From NCBI RefSeq assembly GCF_020831405.1, contig NZ_JAJHPU010000039.1, positions 56,335 through 120,334 of the forward strand: a stretch of 64,000 nucleotides of DNA. The letters run 5' to 3'. The first letter of the stretch is position 1. Every line of letters starts with the position of its first letter. Under the pieces are notes generated by a model. The model ran no database searches, was not told where the DNA came from, and saw only the letters and a program-made list of their open reading frames with translations. The DNA comes from Pseudomonas oryzagri (GTDB lineage: Bacteria; Pseudomonadota; Gammaproteobacteria; Pseudomonadales; Pseudomonadaceae). Position numbers and translations under genes: made by a program. This document shows positions 51,158 to 59,613 of the stretch, in pieces.

Positions 51158-52393
51158 ATGGCATTGATCGTACAGAAATTCGGGGGCACTTCGGTCGGCA
51201 GCGTCGAGCGCATCGAGCAGGTGGCCGAGAAGGTGAAAAAGTTCCGCGCAGCGGGGCATGACATCGTGGTCGTGGTGTCGGCCATGAGCGGCGAGACCAA
51301 CCGTCTGATCGATCTGGCCAAACAGGTCATGCCGCAGCCGGATCCGCGCGAGCTGGACGCCATCATCTCCACCGGCGAGCAGGTGACCATCGGTCTGCTG
51401 AGCATGGCGCTGATCAAGCGCGGCGTGCCGGCGGTGTCCTTCACCGGCAATCAGGTACGCATCCTCACCGACAATGCCCACACCAAGGCGCGCATCCTCG
51501 ATATCGACGATCAGCGCCTGCGTGCCGAGCTGAATGCTGGCCGCGTGGTGGTGGTCGCCGGCTTCCAGGGCGTCGACGAGCAGGGCAACATCACCACCCT
51601 CGGTCGCGGCGGCTCCGACACCACCGGCGTGGCCCTGGCGGCGGCGCTCAAGGCCGACGAGTGCCAGATCTACACCGATGTCGACGGTGTCTACACCACC
51701 GACCCGCGCGTGGTGGCCAAGGCCCAGCGTCTGGAAAAGATCACCTTCGAGGAAATGCTGGAAATGGCCAGCCTCGGCTCCAAGGTGCTGCAGATCCGCT
51801 CGGTGGAATTCGCCGGCAAGTACAACGTTCCGCTGCGCGTGCTGCACAGCTTCCAGGAGGGTCCGGGCACCCTCATTACCATCGATGAAGAGGAATCCAT
51901 GGAACAGCCGATCATCTCCGGCATCGCCTTCAACCGCGACGAAGCCAAGCTGACCATCCGTGGCGTGCCGGACACCCCCGGCGTGGCGTTCAAGATTCTC
52001 GGTCCGATCAGCGCCGCCAACATCGAGGTGGACATGATCGTGCAGAACGTGGCGCACGATAACACCACCGACTTCACCTTCACCGTGCATCGCAACGAGT
52101 ACGAGAAGGCGCTCGCCGTCCTCAAGCAGACCGCCGAGTCGATCGGTGCCCGCGAGGTGTCCGGCGACACCAACATCGCCAAGGTGTCCATCGTCGGTGT
52201 CGGCATGCGCTCCCACGCCGGCGTCGCCAGCCGCATGTTCGAGGCGCTGGCCAAGGAGAACATCAACATCCAGATGATCTCCACCTCGGAGATCAAGGTC
52301 AGCGTGGTCGTCGAGGAGAAATACCTCGAGCTGGCCGTGCGTGCCCTGCACACCGCTTTCGATCTGGACGCCCCGGCCCGACAGGGCGAGTGA
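51158..52393 (+). CDS. lysC: Aspartate kinase LysC (with likely internal beta-subunit start)
   Basis: 411 residues. The N-terminal kinase domain (VQKFGGTSVGSVERI, STGEQVTIGLLS, TLGRGGSDTTGVALA) is followed by two ACT domains (about 260-400) for feedback control by lysine and threonine. It supplies the diaminopimelate, threonine and methionine routes. An in-frame ATG at 51899 (MEQPIISGIAF, residue 248) has AGAGGAA just before it, so a separate 164-residue ACT subunit may be made, as known for alpha2beta2 aspartate kinases. Confidence 0.97.
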   Translation: MALIVQKFGGTSVGSVERIEQVAEKVKKFRAAGHDIVVVVSAMSGETNRLIDLAKQVMPQPDPRELDAIISTGEQVTIGLLSMALIKRGVPAVSFTGNQVRILTDNAHTKARILDIDDQRLRAELNAGRVVVVAGFQGVDEQGNITTLGRGGSDTTGVALAAALKADECQIYTDVDGVYTTDPRVVAKAQRLEKITFEEMLEMASLGSKVLQIRSVEFAGKYNVPLRVLHSFQEGPGTLITIDEEESMEQPIISGIAFNRDEAKLTIRGVPDTPGVAFKILGPISAANIEVDMIVQNVAHDNTTDFTFTVHRNEYEKALAVLKQTAESIGAREVSGDTNIAKVSIVGVGMRSHAGVASRMFEALAKENINIQMISTSEIKVSVVVEEKYLELAVRALHTAFDLDAPARQGE

Positions 52394-52403
52394 CGCCTCC
52401 CGA

Positions 52404-52440
52404 ACAAAAGGCGCGGACTTCCGCGCCTTTTGTCGTTTTT
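52404..52440 (+). terminator. Terminator after lysC
   Basis: ACAAAAGGCGCGG (52404-52416) pairs with CCGCGCCTTTTGT (52421-52433), then CGTTTTT. Confidence 0.9.
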
Positions 52441-52575
52441 GGTCTGGCGAAAGACTTTTATTCCGTCGGAGCTGGTCAATACTTTGGCAACAGCCTGGCG
52501 ACTTCGGGTTGCGCAGGCCTTTAGCCGTTTTTCTTGCAGACAGCTGTCCTGAAACATACGTAAAGGAGAAAAGGA

Positions 52576-52761
52576 ATGCTTATTCTGACTCGCCGGGTGG
52601 GTGAGACCCTGATGGTTGGTGACGACGTGACTGTGACCGTGCTAGGCGTGAAGGGGAATCAGGTACGTATCGGCGTCAACGCTCCCAAGGAAGTCGCGGT
52701 GCATCGCGAGGAAATCTACCAGCGCATCCAGAAGGAGAAGGACGAAGAACCAAGCCATTGA
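52576..52761 (+). CDS. rsmA: Post-transcriptional regulator RsmA (CsrA)
   Basis: 61 residues, nearly identical to P. aeruginosa RsmA ([20 protein letters not shown] ... [16 protein letters not shown]). The dimer binds GGA loops in mRNA leaders and represses translation; small RNAs of the Gac system relieve it. The RNA-contact Arg in VHREEIY near residue 44 is present. A strong ribosome site AAAGGAG lies before the ATG. The 182-base leader suggests its own promoters. Confidence 0.98.
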   Translation: MLILTRRVGETLMVGDDVTVTVLGVKGNQVRIGVNAPKEVAVHREEIYQRIQKEKDEEPSH

Positions 52762-52791
52762 TTTTTTTTCGATTTTTTATCGAATGAGGCT

Positions 52792-52819
52792 TTGCAAGCG
52801 GGGTTGGCTTGGGTATAGT
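52792..52819 (+). promoter_or_regulatory. Promoter of the tRNA-Ser/tRNA-Arg cluster
   Basis: TTGCAA (52792-52797), 16 bases, TATAGT (52814-52819), 14 bases before tRNA-Ser(GCT). A TTCGAT/ATCGAA hairpin with T-rich flanks (52769-52785) may end rsmA just upstream. Confidence 0.55.
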
Positions 52820-52833
52820 ACGCCCCGTGTTGC

Positions 52834-52926
<93 letters not shown>

Positions 52927-52989
52927 GTTCTTTTCTCCTCAGCCTGTCAGGCTGGTGGAGTGACAGCCTGGCAAGACAGGCAGCCCTGC

Positions 52990-53066
52990 GCACTCATAGC
53001 TCAGCTGGATAGAGTACCCGGCTACGAACCGGGCGGTCGGAGGTTCGAATCCTCCTGAGTGCGCCA
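52990..53066 (+). tRNA. tRNA-Arg(ACG), copy 1
   Basis: 77 bases with CCA. Acceptor GCACTCA/TGAGTGC pairs fully. Anticodon loop CTACGAA gives ACG (read as ICG after editing). Confidence 0.97.
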
Positions 53067-53134
53067 TTTTCAGGATTGCATGGCTTGTGCCGTTCGGTCC
53101 GAACCAGCGGTGAACTGGTCAAGCACCACCCCGC

Positions 53135-53211
53135 GCACTCATAGCTCAGCTGGATAGAGTACCCGGCTACGAACCGGGCGGTCGGAGGTTCGAATCCTCC
53201 TGAGTGCGCCA
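53135..53211 (+). tRNA. tRNA-Arg(ACG), copy 2
   Basis: Identical to copy 1 over 77 bases; starts 145 bases after it. Confidence 0.97.
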
Positions 53212-53275
53212 TTTTAGAGGTTGCGTCATCTGGCGGCGGCCTCAAACCAGAGGTGATCTGGCTAAACATCACAAC

Positions 53276-53352
53276 GCACTCATAGCTCAGCTGGATAGAG
53301 TACCCGGCTACGAACCGGGCGGTCGGAGGTTCGAATCCTCCTGAGTGCGCCA
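53276..53352 (+). tRNA. tRNA-Arg(ACG), copy 3
   Basis: Identical to copies 1 and 2; starts 141 bases after copy 2. Confidence 0.97.
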
Positions 53353-53360
53353 TACCCAAA

Positions 53361-53389
53361 GGGCCTGCAGCGATGCAGGCCCTTTTTTT
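53361..53389 (+). terminator. Terminator of the tRNA cluster
   Basis: GGGCCTGCA (53361-53369) pairs with TGCAGGCCC (53374-53382), followed by seven T. Confidence 0.92.
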
Positions 53390-53631
53390 CGTACGCCGCG
53401 AGGCTGCCGGACAGGCAGCACGCGGCGATCGATGCCGCTCCCGCCGGCGATTTGTTGCTCGTGGCGGGGCGGCCGAATGGTAACATTACACCTATCGCCC
53501 CCAGTGGGTTGTGTGGACATCCAGCCATGGACTTACCCAGTAGTCATACCGAACCGCGATTGTTCGTCTGCATCTTGAAAGATTGATCGCCCTTGGCGCG
53601 CGTCCCGCCGCTGGGGGACAGGGAGTGCGCA

Positions 53632-55074
53632 ATGACTGAAGCAGAAGCCAAGAAGCCTCAGGAAAGCCTGCAGGACCGCCTGGCCCAGGTGGTCGATCTG
53701 CTCCACCGCCACCGCCTGGTGGAAGGCCTGGCCCACCGCCAGGAAGGGGAGCACCAGGAGCTGGTCGAGAGCCTGGTCCACCGTCAGAACCTGGCCGAGC
53801 TGCAACGCAAGCTCGAGGATCTGCACCCCGCCGATATCGCCCACATCCTTGAAGCCTTGCCGCTGGAAGACCGCCTGAGCGTCTGGCAACTGGTCAAGGC
53901 CGAGCGCGACGGCGACATCCTCCTCGAAGTGTCCGACGCGGTGCGCGAGTCGCTGATCGCCGACATGGACGATCACGAGATCCTCGCCGCTACCCGCGAC
54001 CTGGATGCCGACGAGCTGGCCGACCTGGCGCCGGAACTGCCGCGCGACGTGGTCCACGAGCTGATGGAGTCGCTCGACGCCCAGCAACGCGAGCGGGTGC
54101 GCTCGGCGCTGTCCTACGAGGAGGACCAGGTCGGCGCGCTGATGGACTTCGAGATGGTCACCATCCGCGACGATGTGACCCTCGAGGTGGTGCTGCGCTA
54201 CCTGCGCCGGCTCAAGGAGCTGCCCGGTCACACCGACAAGCTGTTCGTGGTCGACTACGACGGCATCCTGCAGGGGGTGCTGCCGATCAAGCGTCTGCTG
54301 GTCAACGACCCCGACAAGAAGGTGGCCGAGGTGATGGCCACCGACCCGGTGACTTTCCACCCCGACGAGGACGCCTACGACGCGGCCCAGGCCTTCGAGC
54401 GCTACGACCTGATTTCCGCGCCGGTGGTGGATCGCAACGACAAGCTGATCGGCCGCCTGACTATCGACGAGATGGTCGACCTGATCCGTGAGGAAAGCGA
54501 AACCGAAGTGCTCAACATGGCCGGTCTGCGCGAGGAAGAGGACATCTTCGCCTCGGTGTGGAAGTCGCTGCGCAACCGTTGGGCCTGGCTGGCGATCAAC
54601 CTGATCACCGCCTTCGTCGCCTCGCGGGTGATCGGTCTGTTCGAGGGTTCGATCGAGAAGCTGGTCGCCCTGGCCGCGCTGATGCCGATCGTCGCCGGCA
54701 TCGGCGGCAACTCCGGCAACCAGACCATCACCATGATCGTGCGCGCCATGGCGCTGGATCAGGTGGGTACCGGCAACACCGTACGGCTGCTGCGCAAGGA
54801 GCTGGGGGTGGCGCTGATCAACGGTGTGGTGTGGGGTGGGGTGATCGGCGGCGTCGCCTGGTATCTGTACGGCAGCTGGTCGCTGGGTGCGGTGATGACC
54901 GGCGCCATGACCCTCAACCTGCTGCTCGCCGCGCTGGTGGGGGTGCTGATTCCGATGACCCTGCTGCGTCTCGGACGCGACCCGGCGATGGGCGCCAGCG
55001 TGATGATCACCGCGGTCACCGACAGTGGCGGCTTCTTCATCTTCCTTGGCCTGGCGACCCTGTTCCTCATGTAG
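53632..55074 (+). CDS. mgtE: Magnesium transporter MgtE
   Basis: 480 residues. An N-terminal superhelical domain (about 30-165; ADIAHILEALPLEDRLSVWQ) and two CBS domains (about 165-285) sense magnesium. Five membrane helices (about 320-480) form the channel, with the NSGNQTITMIVRAMAL motif. In P. aeruginosa MgtE also affects type III secretion gene expression. The ATG at 53632 follows GGGAGTG. The 240 bases between the tRNA terminator and this start hold no visible gene. Confidence 0.96.
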   Translation: MTEAEAKKPQESLQDRLAQVVDLLHRHRLVEGLAHRQEGEHQELVESLVHRQNLAELQRKLEDLHPADIAHILEALPLEDRLSVWQLVKAERDGDILLEVSDAVRESLIADMDDHEILAATRDLDADELADLAPELPRDVVHELMESLDAQQRERVRSALSYEEDQVGALMDFEMVTIRDDVTLEVVLRYLRRLKELPGHTDKLFVVDYDGILQGVLPIKRLLVNDPDKKVAEVMATDPVTFHPDEDAYDAAQAFERYDLISAPVVDRNDKLIGRLTIDEMVDLIREESETEVLNMAGLREEEDIFASVWKSLRNRWAWLAINLITAFVASRVIGLFEGSIEKLVALAALMPIVAGIGGNSGNQTITMIVRAMALDQVGTGNTVRLLRKELGVALINGVVWGGVIGGVAWYLYGSWSLGAVMTGAMTLNLLLAALVGVLIPMTLLRLGRDPAMGASVMITAVTDSGGFFIFLGLATLFLM

Positions 55075-55084
55075 CGAGTCCCGG

Positions 55085-55122
55085 CAACGAAAAAGCCGCC
55101 AGAAATGGCGGCTTTTTCGTTG
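55085..55122. terminator. Bidirectional terminator between mgtE and the AmrZ-like gene
   Basis: CAACGAAAAAGCCGCCA (55085-55101) pairs with TGGCGGCTTTTTCGTTG (55106-55122); the A/T tracts lie in the stem, so it works on both strands. Confidence 0.92.
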
Positions 55123-55130
55123 GCGAGGAA

Positions 55131-55454
55131 TCAGTTTTCCTGATTGGCGGCGCTGTGGCCGAGCAGCGCGATCAGCGCACTCTGCTGGGGTTGCGGCAGC
55201 TGACGAAAATGCAGCAGCAACTCGCGCTCGTGCGGGTGCAGGTCGCCGTGGGCCGGTGCAGCGAAGCTCTCATGGAGCAGATTCAGATTGCCTTCGGCGA
55301 TCAGGGTCTTCTCCAGACGGGCGATGATTTCCGAATTCATGCTGCGATGAGAGTGGCGGGCCACTTCGGCGATGCGCGCGCGCATGCCCTCCGGAAGGCG
55401 GACGACAAACTTGTCGGCGCTCCGACTGGAGCGGGAGGGGAGGCTCTGTTTCAT
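55131..55454 (-). CDS. AmrZ-like ribbon-helix-helix regulator
   Basis: 107 residues. The core [20 protein letters not shown] followed by [14 protein letters not shown] is nearly the same as in P. aeruginosa AmrZ (AlgZ), and the C-terminal part with [12 protein letters not shown] also matches. AmrZ is an Arc-type tetrameric regulator of alginate, flagella, type IV pili and c-di-GMP genes. Whether this is the AmrZ orthologue or a paralogue cannot be decided here, as the genomic place is different from PAO1 amrZ. Its nearest downstream-coded neighbour across the tRNA is a GGDEF/EAL protein. Confidence 0.88.
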   Translation of the reverse strand: MKQSLPSRSSRSADKFVVRLPEGMRARIAEVARHSHRSMNSEIIARLEKTLIAEGNLNLLHESFAAPAHGDLHPHERELLLHFRQLPQPQQSALIALLGHSAANQEN

Positions 55455-55773
55455 GGGCTGTCGATAACCGGTTTATCAGTGGGTTCTCTGATCGAGATAT
55501 AGAAGTAGCAGGGTTATGACCACGCTCGATCGGTTCCGTTCATCTCGTCCGCTTCGACCCGCCGCGTTCGAAGTCCAAGTTCGATCCTTGAGCAGGGGTT
55601 CGTGGGCGTGGCGGCAGTGTGACCGCTGACCATGCCCCTGGCCAGTTGCCCGTCCCGAAATTGCGATTGATTCTGCATTGCTGGCCTGCCGCGCTCTGTG
55701 CCGGGCTCGATGGCGGCGGCGCTGCGCGGGGCATGACAACTCGTCCCCCGTCGTTTAACATCGCCCGCCGAAT
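55455..55773. other. Intergenic region between AmrZ-like gene and tRNA-Arg(CCT)
   Basis: No gene seen. GATAA (55463-55467) and TTATC (55473-55477) around CCGGT form an inverted repeat close before the AmrZ-like start, a possible self-regulation site. ATGACA at 55733 and TTTAAC at 55754 are promoter-like boxes for the tRNA. Confidence 0.45.
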
Positions 55774-55850
55774 GCGCCTGTAGCTCAGCTGGATAGAGCG
55801 ACCGCCTCCTAAGCGGTAGGTCGGGGGTTCGAATCCCCCCTCGCGCACCA
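55774..55850 (+). tRNA. tRNA-Arg(CCT) with two mismatches in the acceptor stem
   Basis: 77 bases with an encoded CCA. The anticodon stem ACCGC/GCGGT and T stem GGGGG/CCCCC are perfect, and the loop CTCCTAA gives CCT. In the acceptor stem GCGCCTG faces CTCGCGC: pairs 1-4 and 7 form, but pair 5 (55778 C with 55842 C) and pair 6 (55779 T with 55841 T) do not. It may work poorly, or the 3-prime part may come from a past integration event. Confidence 0.85.
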
Positions 55851-56061
55851 TATTCGTGTCGCTCAAAAAGTCTTCCACACAGCGCGACTCTTTTGCTTTT
55901 GAGCCACAGGTGCATGCAAAGTGTGCCGTTGGAAGCAGCCGAGCCAGGTATGGCAAGCATGCCGGCGCCAATGCGGCGTGGCCGGATGCCGTGATGGTCT
56001 TGCCTCCACCGTTCAGTTGTTCCCCCACTGCCGTGAGATGGATTCCCTTGAGGGGGTGCGG

Positions 56062-59000
56062 ATGAGTCGTCTGTTCAGCCTGCGCACTCTGCTATTGAGT
56101 GCCTTCCTTGGTTTTGGCTTGCTGGTTTCGGTCTATCAGGGGGTGTCGGTCTACCGTCATTCCCTGCAGGAGACGATGGCCGAACTGGAGGTCACCACCG
56201 ACTTCATCGGCCATTTCCTCGCCGGCGGCCTGGAGCAGGACTCCTCCGCCTCGATCGAACGGCTCGCCCACCTGTTCGCCGAACACCTCGATCACCCCTC
56301 GCTGGTCTATGCCGCCGTGCTGGATGGCGAAGGGCGCATGCGTTCGCTCAGTCTGCCCCAGGGTGTCATGCGCATGCCGTTGAGCATGCCCGAGGTCGAG
56401 CGCCTGCTGCAGGCGCGCAGCGATTGGGAGGGCGCCCACCTGCAGTGGCTGGAACGCGACGAGTTGCTCCTCGGCGGCTATCCCATCGACCAGCAGGCGG
56501 GTGTGCAGGGGGGCATGGTGGTGCTGGTGATGCGCACCGATACCCTGCGTGACAATGCCTGGGCGCGCACCGGCGAGCAGCTCCTGTTGCTGCTGTTGCC
56601 GCTGCTGCTGCTGGCAGTGCTGCTGGCCTGGTTGCTCAAGCGTCTGCTCACCGACCGCATCGAGGAATTGCTGCAGGACGTACGTCGCCTGAGCCAGGGG
56701 CGGATCTCCCGGTTGCCGGTGCAGGGCAACGACGAGGTGAGCCAGCTGGCCGCCGAGTTCGGCGAGCTGATGCAGAAGATGATCAGCGCCCGCGACTACA
56801 ACGAATACCTGCTCGACTGCATCCCCAGCCCGGTCTGGCAGGTCGATCCGCAGCAGCGCTGCGTCTACGTCAACGCCGCCTGGCTGGCCTTCACCGGCAT
56901 GGGGCGGGCCGAGAGCCTTTACGAGGGCTGGTGGCAGGCGGTGCATCCCGATGATCGCGCGGTGCTCGAGCCGCTGCTGGTGGCCGGCCCTGGCGGCTGC
57001 GGAGCGGATTTCGCCCGTCGCCTGCGCCTGCGCGCGCGCGCCGGCTGCTACCACTGGATTCAGTTGCACTGCGAGCCGTTGGTGGGGCGTGACGGCCGTT
57101 TCAGTGGTTTTCTCGGCAGTGCCTTCGACATCCAGGCGGAGCTGGATGCGGCCAGCGAGCTGCAGGCCAACGAGGCCCGTTTCCGCGGCCTGGTCGAGCA
57201 GTCGCTGGTCGGCGTCTATGTACTGCGCGAAGGGTACTTCGAGTACGTCAACCCGCGCATGGCCGAGTGGTTCGGTTACCGGCCGCAGGAGCTGGTGGCG
57301 CGCTCGCTGCTCGACCTGGTCAGCGAGGCTGACCGCGAGATGGTGCGCGAGATGCTCGACAAGCGCGAGCGCGGCGAACTGCGCTCCGCGCATTACGAAT
57401 TCCGCGCCCTGACCCGCGACGGGCGCGAGTTCGTCGCCGAAGCCTTCGGCACGCGTATCGAGCTGGACGGCCTGCCGGCGATCATCGGCACCTTGCTGGA
57501 CGTTACCCAGGGCCACAAGGACCGCGCGGCGGTACAGGCGGTGGTGGATGCGGTGGTGGCCAGTCCGATGGTCATGCTGCGTCGCGGCGTGCGCATGGGT
57601 TGGCCGGTGCAGTTCATCTCCGCCAACGTCGGCCGCTGGGGCTATTCCGCCGAGAGCCTGAGCGAGGGACGGCGCTGGTTCACCACGCTGATCCATCCCG
57701 ACGATCTGCGCCAGGTGATCGAGGAGGTGGAACGCTGCATCTTCGAGGTGCGCCCGGAGTTCGTCCTCGAATATCGCATCCGCACCGGCATCGGCACCTT
57801 CATCTGGGTCGAGGACTACAGCCGGGTGCATCGCGACGCCGCGGGCGTGCCGCAATGCCTCGAGAGCCTGCTGATCGACATCTCCGCGCGCAAGGCGGCG
57901 GATGAGAAGCTGCGCCATGCCGCCGCCGTGTTCACCAACGCCCGCGAGGGGGTGGTGATCACCGACACCACGCCGCAGATCATCGCGGTCAACCGTGCCT
58001 TCTGCGACATCACCGGCTACGAGGAGCACGAGGTGATCGGCCGCAACCCGAGCATGGTCAGCTCCGGACGGCAGAGCAAGGAGTTCTACCGCGACATGTG
58101 GGCGACGCTGATCGGCGAAGGCCACTGGCAGGGCGAGGTATGGAACCGGCGCAAGTCCGGCGAGGTGTTCCCGCAGTGGCACAGCATCAGCGCGGTGCGC
58201 GACGACCGCGGCAAGCTGACCAACTATGTGGCGGTGTTCAGCGACATTTCCCAGCTCAAGGAGTCCGAGGCGCAGCTCGAGCGGCTGGCCCACTACGACC
58301 CGCTGACCGAGCTGCCCAACCGGATTCTCGTCCAGTCGCACCTCAACGGCGCCATCGAGCGGGCGCGGCGTCTGCACTGCAAGGTGGCGGTGCTGTTCCT
58401 CGATCTCGACGGCTTCAAGCGGGTCAACGACAGTCTCGGCCACTCGGTGGGCGACGAGCTGCTGGTGCTGATCGCCCGTCGCCTGCGCCAGCGCATTCGC
58501 GCCGAGGACATGTTCGCCCGTCTGGGCGGCGACGAATTCCTGCTGGTGCTGGAGGGCATCGGCCACCCCGACGAGGCGGCGCTGGTGGCGCAGGACCTGA
58601 TCGACCTGCTGCAGCAGCCATTCCGCGTCGGCAGCGGCCACGAGCTGTTCGTCGGCGCCAGCATCGGCATCAGCCTGTTCCCCGACGATGGCCAGGAGAT
58701 GGCCGAGCTGATCCGCTGCTCCGACGTGGCCATGTATCAGGCCAAGGAAAATGGCCGCAACAACTACCAGTTCCACACCGAGGAGCTGACCCGCGCCGCC
58801 GAGAATCGCCAGGCGCTGGAAAGCCGCCTGCATCGGGCGATCACCGCGCAGGAGTTCGAACTGCACTACCAGCCGCAGGTGGATGTCGCCAGTGGCCGGA
58901 TCCTCGGTTTCGAGGCGCTGGTGCGCTGGCGGCCGGGCAGCGGCGAGCCGGTCTCGCCGGCGGTGTTCATCCCGCTGCTCGAGGAAACCGGCCTGATCCT

Positions 59001-59589
59001 CGCCCTCGGCGACTGGGTGCTGCAGGAGGCCTGCGCGCAGGTGGTGCGCTGGCGCGCCGCGGGGTTGCCCGAGGTACCGGTGAGCGTCAACCTGTCGCCG
59101 CGCCAGTTCCAGCATCTGGACGTGGTCGAGCTGGTGCGCCGCGCGCTGGAGAGCAGCGGCCTGCCGGGCGCGCTGCTCGAACTGGAGATCACCGAGGGCG
59201 CGTTGATGGCGCAGGACCTGACCACCCAGGAGCGTCTCGCCGACCTCAAGGCGCTTGGCGTGCATCTGGCGGTGGACGACTTCGGCACCGGCTATTCGTC
59301 GCTGGCCTATCTCAGCCGCTTCCCCATCGACAAGCTGAAGATCGACAAGAGCTTCATCGACGGCCTCGGCCAGGATGCGCGCGCCGACAAGATCGTCGCC
59401 ACCATCATCGCCATGGGCAAGGGCCTCGATCTGCATGTGGTCGCCGAAGGCGTGGAGAGCGCCGCGCAGCTCGAACTGCTGCGCGCCCACGGTTGCGATG
59501 CGGTACAGGGCTATCTGAGCGGACGGCCGCTGCCGGCGGCGCAGACCGCTGTGCGCCTGGCCGGCGAGCGCCAGAGCGTCGTGCTCTGA
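56062..59589 (+). CDS. Membrane sensor with HAMP, four PAS, GGDEF and EAL domains
   Basis: 1175 residues. Layout: membrane helix (about 9-29), periplasmic sensor region (about 30-170), second helix (about 175-193), HAMP (about 194-245), four PAS domains (about 250-365, 370-490, 495-615, 620-740), GGDEF with the intact motif at 822-826 and an inhibitory RAED site five residues before it, and EAL with the motif at 951-953 (GFEALVRW, later DDFGTGYSSL). Both catalytic motifs look functional, so it may make or break c-di-GMP. The ATG at 56062 follows GAGGGGG; an earlier in-frame ATG is at 56038. Confidence 0.92.
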   Translation: MSRLFSLRTLLLSAFLGFGLLVSVYQGVSVYRHSLQETMAELEVTTDFIGHFLAGGLEQDSSASIERLAHLFAEHLDHPSLVYAAVLDGEGRMRSLSLPQGVMRMPLSMPEVERLLQARSDWEGAHLQWLERDELLLGGYPIDQQAGVQGGMVVLVMRTDTLRDNAWARTGEQLLLLLLPLLLLAVLLAWLLKRLLTDRIEELLQDVRRLSQGRISRLPVQGNDEVSQLAAEFGELMQKMISARDYNEYLLDCIPSPVWQVDPQQRCVYVNAAWLAFTGMGRAESLYEGWWQAVHPDDRAVLEPLLVAGPGGCGADFARRLRLRARAGCYHWIQLHCEPLVGRDGRFSGFLGSAFDIQAELDAASELQANEARFRGLVEQSLVGVYVLREGYFEYVNPRMAEWFGYRPQELVARSLLDLVSEADREMVREMLDKRERGELRSAHYEFRALTRDGREFVAEAFGTRIELDGLPAIIGTLLDVTQGHKDRAAVQAVVDAVVASPMVMLRRGVRMGWPVQFISANVGRWGYSAESLSEGRRWFTTLIHPDDLRQVIEEVERCIFEVRPEFVLEYRIRTGIGTFIWVEDYSRVHRDAAGVPQCLESLLIDISARKAADEKLRHAAAVFTNAREGVVITDTTPQIIAVNRAFCDITGYEEHEVIGRNPSMVSSGRQSKEFYRDMWATLIGEGHWQGEVWNRRKSGEVFPQWHSISAVRDDRGKLTNYVAVFSDISQLKESEAQLERLAHYDPLTELPNRILVQSHLNGAIERARRLHCKVAVLFLDLDGFKRVNDSLGHSVGDELLVLIARRLRQRIRAEDMFARLGGDEFLLVLEGIGHPDEAALVAQDLIDLLQQPFRVGSGHELFVGASIGISLFPDDGQEMAELIRCSDVAMYQAKENGRNNYQFHTEELTRAAENRQALESRLHRAITAQEFELHYQPQVDVASGRILGFEALVRWRPGSGEPVSPAVFIPLLEETGLILALGDWVLQEACAQVVRWRAAGLPEVPVSVNLSPRQFQHLDVVELVRRALESSGLPGALLELEITEGALMAQDLTTQERLADLKALGVHLAVDDFGTGYSSLAYLSRFPIDKLKIDKSFIDGLGQDARADKIVATIIAMGKGLDLHVVAEGVESAAQLELLRAHGCDAVQGYLSGRPLPAAQTAVRLAGERQSVVL

Positions 59590-59613
59590 CGACGCGGCGC
59601 CGCCGCGTCGGGG

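Larger units (their letters stand above)
52990..53352 (+). repeat. Tandem array of three tRNA-Arg(ACG) units
   Basis: The two spacers are related to each other (both hold AACCAG-GGTGA-CTGG), so whole units of about 143 bases were duplicated, not only the tRNAs. Confidence 0.8.

Noticed and set aside
56092-59490. 1132-codon open frame opposite the GGDEF/EAL gene
   Set aside because: The plus-strand protein has eight recognisable domains. The antisense frame has no start signal and shadow-type composition.
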